Of a DNA stretch of 64,000 bases, positions 34,046 to 44,424 are shown one piece after another. The stretch comes from Diadophis punctatus similis (Eukaryota; Chordata; Lepidosauria; Squamata; Dipsadidae). Position numbers and translations under genes: made by a program. The stretch covers positions 241,508,677 through 241,572,676 of the forward strand of contig JALIGW010000002.1 in the NCBI GenBank assembly GCA_023053685.1, written 5' to 3'. Below the pieces are notes generated by a model, which was not told the DNA's origin, did not search any database, and was given only the letters and a program-made list of their open reading frames with translations. Within the stretch, counting starts at the first letter, position 1. Each line of letters opens with the position of its first letter.

Positions 34046-34231
34046 GTTTTACTTTATGATTCTTGACGAATGTATCTTGTCTTTTTATGTACACTGAGAG
34101 CATATGCACCAAAGACAAATTCATTGTGTGTCCAATCATACTTGGTCAATAAAGAATTCTATTCTATTCTATTCTATTCTATTCTATTCTATTCTATTCT
34201 ATTCTATTCTATTCTATTCTATTCTATTCTA

Positions 34232-34663
34232 AGTTTCTTCTCCAGTTGCACCAGAGACCGGAAGATCACAGCCCCTAATATAATTTGACAGTTGTACAAT
34301 TCAAGAAGCCTTTATCTGAAATTTTGTCATTTTTAAAAGACAAAATTTTGTCTATCAGTTTCCATAGATTTAATGTAACACCAATAATTGGACACTTGGC
34401 CTAGGACAGAATCTTGAGGTACCATACCGCATGCTTCCCTCAAGGTTGATGTAGTTCCATTGGGGACTTACACACTGAGTGCTCTTGATCAGCCAAAACT
34501 CTGTTTAAAGCCTGCTTGTTCTTCAGGAAGAAAATTTTTGTTCATCTATCTGCTCTCACTCTACTCAAGAAGATCCTAGCATGTATTTTAGCCATGGTAT
34601 CTATTAGATCAATGGGCCTGTAATTGTTTTAATATATAGAAAGTACTATTGCTATCTATTCAT
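34232..34663. other. V2R gene 2 intron 2, paralogue of 1780-2060
   Basis: Non-coding, with old LINE-like remains shared with intron 2 of gene 1. No exon. Confidence 0.55.
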
Positions 34664-34912
34664 TGAGCCGCGGTGGGGCAGTGGTTAGAGTGCAGTACTG
34701 GAGGCTACTTCTTCTGGCTGCTGGCTGCCTGCAATTTGGCAGTTTCAATCTCACTAGGCTCAAGGTTGACTCAGCCTTCCATCCTTCTGAGGTCGGTAAA
34801 ATGAAGACCCAGATTGTTGGGGGCAATATGCTGACTCTGTAAACTGCTTAGAGAGGGCTGTAAAACACTATGAAGTGGTATATAAGTCTAAGTGCTATTG
34901 CTAGTGCTATTA
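34664..34912 (+). mobile_element. tRNA-derived SINE, second copy
   Basis: GAGCCGCGGTGGGGCAGTGG start with A-box-like sequence, GGTTGACTCAGCCTTCCATC in the body and AGTGCTATTGCTAGTGCTAT at the end. Same family as 24463. Confidence 0.87.
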
Positions 34913-35039
34913 AAAACCAAATAATTCAGCCCCTTCTGCTTCTGATGCTGCTGGCATCCCAGCAAGTATCTGGGGAAACTTAAAATTAAGTGCCTGTTGA
35001 ATTTTTAACTCCAGGATGGAGGTGGGGGGGGGGAACCCA

Positions 35040-35730
35040 TGGAAGTATTACAACCTCCAATATGTAGATAATACAATATTGCTCGTGGAAAGCAAGGAAG
35101 ATCAGGAGTAGATAATCCAGAGTCAAAGATGAAAGTGAAAAATTTGAACTGCACCTTAACATGAAGAAAGCAAAGGACTCAGTAGTTTCTTCTCGAAACC
35201 CCAAAAACTTTAACCTTAGATTATGTACCATCGACCTCACCCCATTCCTAAGAGGTCGGTAAGGGGCGTGCATAAGCGCACAATCCTGCCTACCGTTCCT
35301 GTCCTAATGTACCCATATATTCATACCTCTTATACTCTTATTCATGCTTGTACTATTATATATATAGATAGATAGATACAATCATAATTTTACTGTTTGT
35401 ACTTTGCTTTAATCATATATGCTTGACAAATAAAAGCAAACAAAAACAAAACAAACATACATGTCAGAATGCAGATCAACAACGAGACTATCAAAACAGT
35501 AAAGGAATTCATCTTCTTGGGTTCTAAAATTAACCACCATGGTGACTGCAGCTCTGAGATCAGAAGGCATACAGCACTTGGAAGAAATGCAATGTCTGGC
35601 ATGATTAACATCTGGAAGAGTGAAGATATCAGCCTTCCAACCAACTGCAGATTATTCAATGCAATAATTGTTTACACTTGCTACCTAGGGCTGCGAAACC
35701 TGGGCCCCGATTCATCCACACTATGAATCC
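35040..35730 (+). mobile_element. BovB (RTE) LINE fragment interrupted by another LINE 3' end
   Basis: Fragments encode QYVDNTILLVESKED and, in 35477-35710, KEFIFLGSKINHHGDCSSEI with MSGMINIWKSEDISLPTN, typical of BovB reverse transcriptase. Between them, about 35190-35440, lies the 3' end of the AAGAGGTCGGTAAGGGGCGT LINE family, ending GACAAATAAAAG. Confidence 0.75.
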
Positions 35731-35867
35731 CAATCCATAACCATGACACTTACAATGAACATGGTGAAAAGCAGTTATTCAGTTCCAAACTAAAGATATA
35801 GCTGGATCTATCACATACCAATAAACCACCCCACTCAATTTACCTATAGAAAAGGACACATACAAAC

Positions 35868-36156
35868 CTGAGGGATTTTGTAGGTGCCTCCTAATGTTGA
35901 CATCTGGAAGGAGATGTCTTCAGTAGCTGCATCAACAAGAGCCAAAATATTATCCTTCCTTCCACAGCTGTAGTTGGGAACATTGGCTTTTCCAGTAGAC
36001 AGCATGTCTAGCAAGGCTTCTGAAGTCACTAGTGTGCTCAAATAGTTGTCATGGATGTTGTAGCCAAGAGTGAGATTGTGCAGAACCCCGGGAGTCCTGT
36101 TGATCACTTGAACATTAAAAATGTAGCTTAGTAGTCTAAACTTATCAAAAGGTACA
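35868..36156 (-). pseudogene. V2R gene 2, exon 2 (ligand-binding domain, lobe 1)
   Basis: 289 bp, after a TTTTTCATTAG acceptor and before CCTCAG with a GTTTGT donor. Open frame with LTLGYNIHDNYLSTL, ALLDMLSTGKANVPNYSCG and RKDNILALVD. Same length and boundaries as exon 2 of gene 1. No lesion in this exon. Confidence 0.9.
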
Positions 36157-36853
36157 CTAATGAAAAAAATGTTCAAGTTATTATCATCATAATTAACAGC
36201 AACAACAAAATACTTTTTCAAATTAAATCTTCTTTATCTTCACAAGCCTTCTGAGTCTTAAGCTAATACTTATCCAAATCCAGAGGCAAATAATAGTTAC
36301 CCATTACTATTTCACCTAAATTGAGTGTTGGGGAGATGGAATGGAGACAGTTTTCCACTAGGGTTACCAATCACAAATAAACCATTATTTGTAGCAAAAC
36401 TAATTTTCATCTGCCAGGTAATCAGGATTAAAAATAATTTAATTATTAAAGTAGAATCATCATAAATGACCCAGGAAAGCAGTTTATTCTCTGTTCCTAG
36501 AAGGATCAGGCATTGAATATAAACGAGCAGATATAAAAATATGGACATGGGCTAGGCAGAGGCAGCTATAACCCATTAAAAAACTACTTTAAAGTAAAGC
36601 ATCCAAGTGATAAGTCAGGATTGAACCAGAAAAGTTATAGAATCTGGACTTTTTTCAGGTTTTTTTCCCTGCCTCATCTTTGAATTTGAGATTTTTCTAC
36701 AAAATAAGACAAAGAAAGAAGCAATGGAAATAAAAATGATTCAAGAAATTAAACAGGCCTGCAATATAGGCATAAGTAAAATAAAAAGAAAAGAATGGGA
36801 GTGTTAGAACTGCAAATAGAGGGAATGCAACTCCATCACACTGAATGACTTAC
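36157..36853. other. V2R gene 2 intron 1
   Basis: Non-coding intron of about 0.7 kb, recognisably similar to 2919-3623 of gene 1 (for example GAGTGTTG followed by a GATGGAGNNAGT-type stretch). Confirms the tandem duplication. Confidence 0.7.
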
Positions 36854-37074
36854 GTGTCAAACTGACAACAAGGAGCCAAGTTGAAAGGCAACATTGTTGT
36901 TTGCATTATTTTTGTTCCAGTGGTGATGAGACTGATTATATGGTCTCCTGTCCTGTAATAGCTCCATGGTTTTTTTCCATCCTGGAGCTCAAATTTGAAT
37001 GGGCACTTAATTGTAAGCTTCCCAGATAATGGCTGAGACACCAACAGCATCAGAAGTAGAAGCAGAAGGTCCAT
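36854..37074 (-). pseudogene. V2R gene 2, exon 1 (signal peptide and N-terminus)
   Basis: 221 nt from ATG at 37074, signal peptide MDLLLLLLMLLVSQPLSG, then KCPFKFELQDGKKPWSYYRT. It ends before a GTAAGT donor. One codon longer than in gene 1. Upstream on the minus strand is CTTATTTAG followed by AAACGGGAAGGAGG, a well-formed acceptor for a leader exon. Intact exon in an otherwise broken gene. Confidence 0.92.
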
Positions 37075-37249
37075 AATTTATGGGGCTGAATCAACCTCCT
37101 TCCCGTTTCTAAATAAGTACAAAAAGAAAAAAAAAGAATTAGATTATTTCAAAGCACCCTCACAATATGGACTTTATACTGGCTTTATGAACAGATACTT
37201 TCTGGAACAGATACTTGTTGACAGGTGGATTGAAAGACTTGTGAATTGT

Positions 37250-37810
37250 GATTTTGATAACATGGAGGCACGTGATCATGAAGAATTTGTAGCTTTTTAA
37301 AAAGATCTTTGTGAGGATTTAAAGAGATGCTTTTCGGAGTTTGCAGATGGAGTTAGAAAAGAAAAAGTGAAAGCACTAGATGACAACAAGGACTTAAAAA
37401 AATGATGACAAGGAATGAAACTGGAATGAACGCAGAACAAGAAGGCAGCAGAGAGGAGAAGAAATTAGAAGAGGACGAGCAGGTAGAAGAAGATGCTGAG
37501 ACTTACAGGGATAAAAGGAAAGAGGATGCTAAAAAGGATTTGATTAATGGCTATACTGATTTTTATGAGGATTACACTGGGGTTAACAGTGACAAAAAGA
37601 GAATAGGGCGAGGATACAGGTATTGGATATGACAAATTAAAAAAGAAGGAAGAAATAGGGGGAATGGATTAAGAAGAGAGGAAGGAGGATTCATACAACT
37701 AATATATTTAAAGAGGAAAAAGGAGAATGGGAAAGAAAATGGGGGTACAAAGGTAAAAGAAAAAAAGGGAAGCTAAGAAAAGGAGAATGGAAACTTAAAG
37801 AAAACGGATA
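37250..37810 (+). mobile_element. Paralogue of the 21855-23820 element, left part
   Basis: Shares ATGGAG, CATGAAGAATTTGTAGC and purine-rich sequence with 22190-22760. Broken frames with DLCEDLKR-type and many Glu/Lys codons. It continues after the mariner-like insertion at 39206-40140. Confidence 0.55.
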
Positions 37811-39205
37811 CCATATTTTTCGGAGTATAAGACGCACCGGAGTATAAGACGCACCTAGATTTTAGAGGAGGAAAACAAGAAAACAAGTATTCTGGTGTAG
37901 TAATATATTATTTAATAAAATACCAGTGTAGCAGAATACTTTTTACAACCATGTACACTTTTTACAACCATGTACACTTTTTACAACCATGTACACTTTT
38001 TACAACCATATACACTTTTTACAAACTTCAAACTTGACAGCTTTAAGACTTGTGGACTTCAACTCCCAGAATTCCTCCTCCAGTCATGCTAGCTCAGGAA
38101 TGGGAGTTAAAGTCCACAAGTTTTAAAGTTGCCAAGTTTGAAGAGCCCTGGGTTAGGGATGGCAAGGGTCTTCAAACTTGGCAAGTTTAAGACTTGTGGA
38201 CTTCAACTCCCAGAATTCCTCTTCCAGTCATTCCTGAGCTAGCATGACTGGAGAAAGAATTCTGGGAGTTGAAGTCCACAAGTCTTAAACTTGCCAGGTT
38301 TGAAGACCCTTGCACCCCTAACTCCTAACGCAGGGGTCTTCAAACTTGGAAGTTGGTGTTCAAAGCTGTGGGCTCGCTTTGGGCAGCAGCAGCGGCAGCG
38401 GCTCCTTACCTGCCTCAGGAGCAGGCTTCGGCCAGCAACGGCGGCAGGGACTTTCCTGTGGTCTGACAGCGGCGGCAGTAGCGGCTTTCCCTTGGTCCGG
38501 CTGCGGTGAGCATTGGCGGCGGGCGGTGGTGGAAAGCGGTGGTGGAAAGCGGCGGCAGAAAGCGGCAGTGAGCATTGGCGGCAGAAAGCAGCGGTGGGAA
38601 GTGGCAGGAGGCAGCGGCGGCGGAAAGCAGCGGCAGAAAGTGGCGGTGGGAAGCGGGGGCAGAAAGCGGTGGCGGAAAACGGCGGCAGGCATCAGCGGTG
38701 GGAAGCGGTAGCAGGCATTGGCGGCGGTGGGAAGCGGCGGCAGAAAGCAGCGGCGGGCATCGGCAGCAGAAAGCGGCGGCAGGAGGCAGCGGCAGCGGAA
38801 AGCAGCGGCAGAAAGCGGCGGGGGCAGAAAGCGGTGGCGGAAAACGGCGGTGGGCATCAGTGGTGGGAAGCGGTGGCAGGCATCAGCGGCAGGAAGCGGC
38901 GGTGGGAAGCGGCGGCAGAAAGCAGCGGCGGGCATCGGTGGCACGAAGTGGCGGTGGGATGCGGCGGTGGGATGCGGCGGTGGGAAGCGGCAGCGGGCAT
39001 CGGCGGTGGAAAGTGGCGGGGGCATCGGCAGTGGAAAGCGGCGGCGGGAAGCGGCAGCAGGAAGCGGTGGTGGGCGGCGGCAGCCAGCAGCGGCAGCCAG
39101 CAGCAGCGGCCAGCGGTAGCTGTAACATCCGGAGTATAAGACGCACCCAGTTTTGACCCTCTTTTGGGGGGTAAAAAGGTGCGTCCTATACTCCGAAAAA
39201 TACGG
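37811..39205. mobile_element. Mariner-like TIR element, copy 4, with GC-rich minisatellite
   Basis: 1395 bp, ends CCATATTTTTCGGAGTATAA and TATACTCCGAAAAATACGG, flanked by TA (37809-37810 and 39206-39207). The left third matches the interior of copy 3 in inverted order. The right half is a long GGC-rich minisatellite. Confidence 0.88.
38370..39120. repeat. GC-rich minisatellite (GGCGG/AAAGCGG units)
   Basis: About 750 bp of variants of AAAGCGGCGG and GGCATCGGCGG. All six frames stay open over long stretches, giving Gly/Ser/Ala-rich or Pro/Ala/Arg-rich translations. These are artefacts of composition and not genes. Confidence 0.93.
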
Positions 39206-40235
39206 TAATTGTTTTTGGGGGAAGAGAGAAATTCTTTTCTCATTATTATATAACATTTGTTTATTAGTAGTGGAAATTGATGGAGAAATAGAAAATTTGT
39301 ATATATAATTTAGCATGGTGAATGTATTTGTTCATGACAAATTATCATTGATAGTGAATAAGATATATTTTAATACTTAAACACTAATCTAATTACTTAT
39401 ATGAATATGAATTTATATGAATAGATGGTATCATTGGGAAACCATAATTTCATTACAGACTAGATAAGTTTGGTTTGTTAGATTAAATTTAAAATTGATG
39501 TAAATATATATTTTGTACCATCAGAGGGGAAGATAAATTATAACAAAAAAGGAATGAAACGAGTTAATGTGTGGAAACTTATGGAATTGGAATAATTATT
39601 ATTTCCTTTCTTTCTGTATATTTTGAAATATTATACAAAGAATTTAATGTGAACCAATGTTTTATTATAACTTATATAAATGAATGCTGAACTTTTATGG
39701 GGCAATTAGTTATGAGAAAAATAGGGATTAAAAAATGAATGATGAGTAAAGAAAATAAGGAAGAGAAGGAAGCATTACGGCTTGGATTGAAGAAGCAAGT
39801 GAAATAATAACTAGCGGAGGAGGTAAGCTATACCGGTTAATTTAGTTTGAAATATTGGAATCAATTGGTGGGATACCCAGAAGACAAAATTAAACTTTTA
39901 ATGTAGGCAGCATTAGAAAGATAACTCATACCTGAAATACAATACTTATTTAGACTATAGGATTACTAATATAGAAATAACATTAAATAACTACAATGAT
40001 AATGTTAGGAATGAAAATTGGTGCAAACTATGATACTGACTTATGATTGATTGATTTAAAATGTATGTATATCTATGTTATTGATATATTTTAAGGTGTG
40101 TGTATTGTTATATTAATGGAATTTGTAGAGAAAAATAAAAAAAATTCAAAAAAAATCTTTCTTCTCTAATATTTACATTGGTCCACTGAATGATAACGCT
40201 AATAATTTATTTAGAAAATAATAATTTCCAAATCT
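39206..40235. other. Upstream of V2R gene 2; right part of the interrupted element
   Basis: AT-rich. About 39210-40140 continues the element related to 22800-23600. No gene. Confidence 0.5.
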
Positions 40236-40574
40236 CTAGGGGAGTAGGTGAATTTCTGAGATTTTTAGCTCCTGGCCATAGTACAGGTAATTGCACAATA
40301 ATATTGTGACTAGCGGTTCTGGATCTATTGCTTCCAAAAGGCACAGAAGACCATATGAATTTGTTCTTGCCATATAAATTATTGTAGATTGTACCTGGTC
40401 ATCAATTTCATTGGGAGCTTCATCATCACTGACATCACAATCAGTGGCGATGGCTGCTTCCTCATTGTCCATTACAAAATTTTCATCACAATCCGATTCC
40501 ACTTCACTCAGATCACTCTCTGCTCCTCCACACCATTTTTGAACAGTTTCTTTGAAGTTTGGATCACCAAACAC
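40236..40574 (-). pseudogene. Unidentified acidic ORF, possibly a DNA-transposase N-terminus
   Basis: 112 codons. The first 60 residues are rich in Asp and Glu (GGAESDLSEVESDCDENFVM and CDVSDDEAPNEIDDQ). Upstream the frame reads through FSTKKS without a stop for a few codons. The codons DDQ are followed by GTACAATC, a possible donor, so the coding part may end near 40398. The acidic N-terminus is reminiscent of piggyBac-type transposases, but no catalytic domain was seen, so this is a weak guess. It could equally be a host exon. Confidence 0.3.
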
Positions 40575-40879
40575 ACTCTTTTTGGTGGAAAACTTGGCCT
40601 GACATTATAAAAAAAATGTTAACAAAGCTCTGTGGTTAAAATGACCAAAACTCAAATTCAATTGCCGCTACAGAAAACACCAAATAACTGACGCAAGTGT
40701 GATGCTGCATAGACTCTTATTGGTGGGAAAACAAAAGCTATTCGCAACCAGAATGGTCCATTTCTAAAAATAGGGGTGTTCCGAACATTTTGGAAAACTG
40801 TTGCGGTCACTATGACCGCAGGTCTGTGGTTATAGGCTAATGTTAAGAGTTCGGTCTATTTGTGATTTTCTTCTTTATT
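40575..40879. other. Unassigned
   Basis: No feature recognised. About 40790-40850 holds the short palindrome-like GCGGTCACTATGACCGCAGG. Confidence 0.4.
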
Positions 40880-41084
40880 AGGTCTCCTTAGCTGAGGGAA
40901 TAGAAGGGGAACTTATCAAGTTTGTGGATGATACTTATCTGGCAGGAATAGCCAACCCCCAAAATTATAGGTTCAAGATCCAGATGGATTGTGACAGACT
41001 TGAACACTAACAAAATGAAATTCAATGTAGAGAAAAGTAAAGTCTTACACTTAGGTAAGAAAAACCAAAAGTACTCATATAGAT

Positions 41085-41423
41085 GGGGGGTGGGTTCCTC
41101 CCAGTTTGGACCGGATCACCCAAACTGGTAGCGACCCACTGATGATGTCACTGTTGGTGCCATTCCGTACACACCACCATCTTTTTTGGGGATTTTGTGC
41201 TAATTTTTCCCTTTCCACAGCTTGAAAAAGGCCCCCCCCCCCGCCCACCCGTGGGTGAATTCTGACCTTTATTTCTTCGCCCGAAGCTCAGATGATGAGC
41301 TCCTCAGTTGTGTTTCAGGCTAATTCCTGCTTCTGAGCATGCGCGGAAGCCAAACGAGGGGACACGTGCGAGTGAAACGTCGCGATGCGAAACGGTGGCA
41401 AAGATAAGTGGAACCCACTCCTG
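41085..41423. mobile_element. hAT-type element inside the plus CR1
   Basis: 339 bp between the 8-bp flanks ATATAGAT (41077-41084) and ATATGGAT (41424-41431), 7 of 8 matching. Inverted ends GGGTGGGTTCC and GGAACCCACTCCTG. Confidence 0.85.
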
Positions 41424-41582
41424 ATATGGATTGAGAGAAACCAGTCATAATGGCAGTAACTGTGAGAGGGATCTTGGAGTCTTACTGGACAACCAATTAA
41501 ATATGAGCCAACAGTGTGCAGCAGCAGCCAAAAAAGCCAATGTAATCCTAAATAACATTAACAAAGGGATTTAATCAAGATT

Positions 41583-42825
41583 TTAGATTTTTAGATTTAT
41601 TATTAGAGTTGGAAGGGACCTTGTAGGTCATCTAGTCCAACCCCCTGCTCAAGCAAGAATTCCTACACCATTTGAGACAGATGGCAGTCCAGTCTCCCCT
41701 TGAAGTTCGCAAGTGTTGGGGCTCTCAGAACCTCCGCTGGCAAGCTGTTCCACTGGTTGATCGCTCTCACTGTCAGGAAGTTCCTCCTTATTTCCAGGTT
41801 GAATCTCTCCTTGGTCAGCTTCCATCCATTATTCCTTGTTTGGCTTTCTGGTGCCATAGAGAACAGCCTGACCCACTCCTCTCTGTGGCATCCCCTCAAG
41901 TATTGAAACACTGCTATCATGTCACCCCTGGTCTTTCTCTTCGCCAGACTGGCCAAGCTCAGTTCCTGCAACCGTTCTTTGTATGTTTTATTTTCCAGAC
42001 CCTTTATCATCCTGGTTGCTCTCTTCTGCACTTTCTCTAGGGTTTCAATGTCTTTTTTGTAGTGTGGTGACCAAAACTGGATGCAGTACTCTAGGTGTGG
42101 TCTGAACAAGGCCTTATAGAGTGGTACTAGTACCTCTCTGGTCCTTGATTGTATCCCTCTATTTATACAGCTCAGGACTGCGTTGGCCTTTTTGGCTGCT
42201 GCTGCACACTGCTGGCTCATATTTAGTTCGATGTCTACCAAGAATCCAAGATCCCTCTCACAATCGCTGCTATTGAGTGTGGTTTCACCCAGTTTGTATG
42301 TGTATTTTTGATTCTTCTTATCTAGGTGCAGAATTTTACTTTTCTCCGTCTTAAATTTCATTTTATTGGTTTGGGCCCAGTGTTCGAGTTTGTCAAGGTC
42401 CCTCTGGATTTTGAGTCTGTCCTCTGGGGTGTTTGCTACTCCCGCCAGCTTGGTATTGTCTGCAAATTTGGTTAGTTCTCCTGCTATTCCCTCATCTAGG
42501 TCATTTATGAAGATATTAAAGAGTACTGGGCAAAGGATGGAACCTTGTGGTACCCCACTGCTTACTTCACTCCATGTGGACTTAGAGCCATTGAGGATTA
42601 CTCACTGGGTATGGTTGGTCAGCCAATTGTTAATCCATCTGGTTGTGTAGCTGTCTATCCTGCTTTTTTCTAGCTTATGAAGGAGTAGGTTGTGGTCTAC
42701 TTTGTCAAATGCTTTGCTAAAGTCCAAGTATATTAAGTCCACTGCATTTCGCTGGTCTACTAATTTGGTCACAGTGTTGAAGAATGAAATGAGGTTGGTT
42801 TGGCATGACTTGATCTTAACAAATA
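41583..42825 (-). mobile_element. CR1 LINE (minus) nested in the plus CR1
   Basis: On the minus strand 232 codons are open from 42361 to 41663: [60 protein letters not shown] and INQWNSLPAEV. Further upstream the frame includes FADNTKLAG with one stop. The 3' end is CCTTCCAACTCTAATAATAA-like, then an AATCTAAAA tail. It is younger than its host. Confidence 0.88.
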
Positions 42826-43255
42826 ATGTTAGGTACTAATAACATTGTATAAATACTTTTGGTCACCAAACTATAAAAAAGATGTTGAGACTCTAGAAAG
42901 AGTGCAGAGAAGAGCAACCAAGATGATTAGGGGACTGGAGGCTAAAACATACGATGAACGGTTGCAGGAACTGGGCATGGCTAGTCTAGTAAACAGAAGG
43001 ACCAGGGTGATATGATAGCAGTGTTCCAATATTTGAGGGGCTGCCACAGAGAGGAGGGGGTCAACCTATTTTCCAAAGCATCAGAAAGCCAGACAAGGAA
43101 TAATGGATGGAAACTGAACAAGGAGAGATTCAACCTGGAAATAAGAAGAAATTTGCTGACAGTGAGAGCAATCAACCAATGGAACAGAAGTTGTGGGAGC
43201 TTCGTCACTGGAAGTTTTCAAGAAAGACTGGACTGCCATCTAACATAAATGGTTT

Positions 43256-43665
43256 AGGGTTTGTGATTGTGACAGATTGACTGTGGTTCATACTTGTTTA
43301 CATCTGATCTGCTATTCAAAAGTTGTCCTAGTGTATGACCCTTGGCTTCTATTCTCAGTGCCTGGCTAGCAGATGTTTGGTGGCTCTGAGTTCCAGCTGT
43401 TGCCTCTGAGTGCCAGGTTGATGTCTAACAAAAGTTGCTTCATTGGATCTGAGGATCCAACTAAGGCCTCAGCCTTTGAATGGGCAGTTGGATAGAGCCT
43501 TGGATCACATCTCCATCCTCTTCCAATGCTGTGATATGTTTTTGGTTTAAGGAGAAGCTCCAGAGGATGAAACAGTTGAAAGGTGTCTGGACAACATTGG
43601 AGGAAAACTTGAAAGGAATATAACCATACATATGTAAGAGCCTATATTGGGGATTAACTCACAGT
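43256..43665. other. Unassigned intergenic
   Basis: No feature recognised between the CR1 end and the hAT-like block. Confidence 0.4.
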
Positions 43666-44095
43666 CAGGGGTGAAACTGAGCAGGTTCTGACCGGTTCTG
43701 GAGAACCGATAGCGGAAATTTTCAGTAGTTTGGAGAACTGGCAAATACCACCTCTGGCTGGCCCCACAGTGGGGTGGGAATGGAGATTTGCAATATCCTT
43801 CCCCCAGGAATGGGGAAGGAATGGAGATTTTGCAATATCCTTCCCCCAGGAGTGGGGAGGGAATGGGGATTTTGCAGTATCCTTCCCCTGTAGTGGGGTG
43901 GGAATGGAGATTTTGCAATATCCTTCCCCCAGTAGTGAGGAGGGAATGGAGATTTTGTAATATCCTTCCCCCAGGAGTGGGGAGGGAATGGGGATTTTGC
44001 AGTATCCTTCCCCTGGAGTGGGGTGGGAATGGAGATTTTGCAGTATCCTTCCCCTGCCATGCTCACCAAGCCACGTCCACAGAACCAGAGTTTTG
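43666..44095. mobile_element. hAT-like AACCGG element with internal minisatellite
   Basis: Starts CAGGGGTGAAACTGAGCAGG and contains GGTTCTGGAGAACCG. From 43770 to 44060 the segment GGAATGGAGATTTTGCAATA is repeated about seven times with a period near 40 bp. The right terminus is missing; the block paralogous to 12605 begins immediately. Confidence 0.8.
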
Positions 44096-44250
44096 TTGAG
44101 TCTTCCAGGTGCTGTTTTGCTGTTGAATTAATACTTTTGGGTTATGTACAGGAAGGATGTTAGGACAGTGATGACTCAAGACCAAAGGCCTGAAATTCAG
44201 AGATTACACAAACTGTATAATGTCATATAACACCTTCAGAAATGACCAAA
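44096..44250. other. 3' flank of V2R gene 3, paralogous to 12605-13110
   Basis: TTGAGTCTTCCAGGTGCTGT and the next 150 bp match the flank of gene 2 but lack its mariner-like insertion (empty site near 44140). The paralogy then breaks off until about 46745. Confidence 0.7.
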
Positions 44251-44424
44251 GGAGAATGGATGAAGAGTGGAGGTTAATGGAATGGAAGAGGGGTGATAAG
44301 ATATATGTTAATAGTTTTCTTTGTATCAATGGTATTAATTGTGTATGATTAATTATGGTATAAGGTTTTTAAGGAAGAGAGGTATATGATGATAAATTTA
44401 TGAATAGTGATGATGTAAGATACT

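Larger units (their letters stand above)
33005..34231 (+). mobile_element. ATTCT-tail LINE 3' end, interrupted by an inverted copy
   Basis: The outer plus copy reads from TCCTGGACATAAATTGTTTC to TTTATACCCTATGACTATC, breaks at about 33325, and resumes at about 34046 with TTATGATTCTTGACGAATGT. It ends AATAAAGAATTCTATTC with an ATTCT array (34151-34231). The copy at 23821 provides the uninterrupted reference. Confidence 0.85.
13575..37074 (-). pseudogene. V2R gene 2, six-exon pseudogene split by an LTR retrotransposon
   Basis: All six coding exons of a vomeronasal type-2 receptor are present in order on the minus strand: exon 1 36854-37074, exon 2 35868-36156, exon 3 32341-31790 plus 25985-25738, exon 4 18997-19209, exon 5 16881-17005, exon 6 13575-14479. 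Every junction has AG/GT signals and the phases agree. Two lesions kill it: a 5.8 kb Sushi-type element inside exon 3 and a 2-bp deletion in exon 5. All other exons are open. The young LTRs suggest that the exon 3 insertion is recent. Whether it came before or after the exon 5 deletion cannot be told from sequence alone. Confidence 0.9.
40880..43255 (+). mobile_element. CR1 LINE (plus), interrupted twice
   Basis: Fragments encode FVDDTYLAGIAN (catalytic YADD-like region), a middle part at 41431-41582, and the end at 42830-43255 ([46 protein letters not shown]). It is interrupted by a hAT element (41085-41423) and by a minus CR1 (about 41583-42825). Many stops. Confidence 0.85.

Noticed and set aside
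33329..34231. Possible CRISPR array or satellite (regular ATAGC/ATTCT units)
   Set aside because: Units are 5 bp with no spacers. They are LINE-tail microsatellites in a vertebrate genome.
38346..39316. Long open frames on both strands (up to 318 codons)
   Set aside because: They are translations of the GGC-rich minisatellite, open in several frames at once, with Gly/Ser or Pro/Ala/Arg runs.
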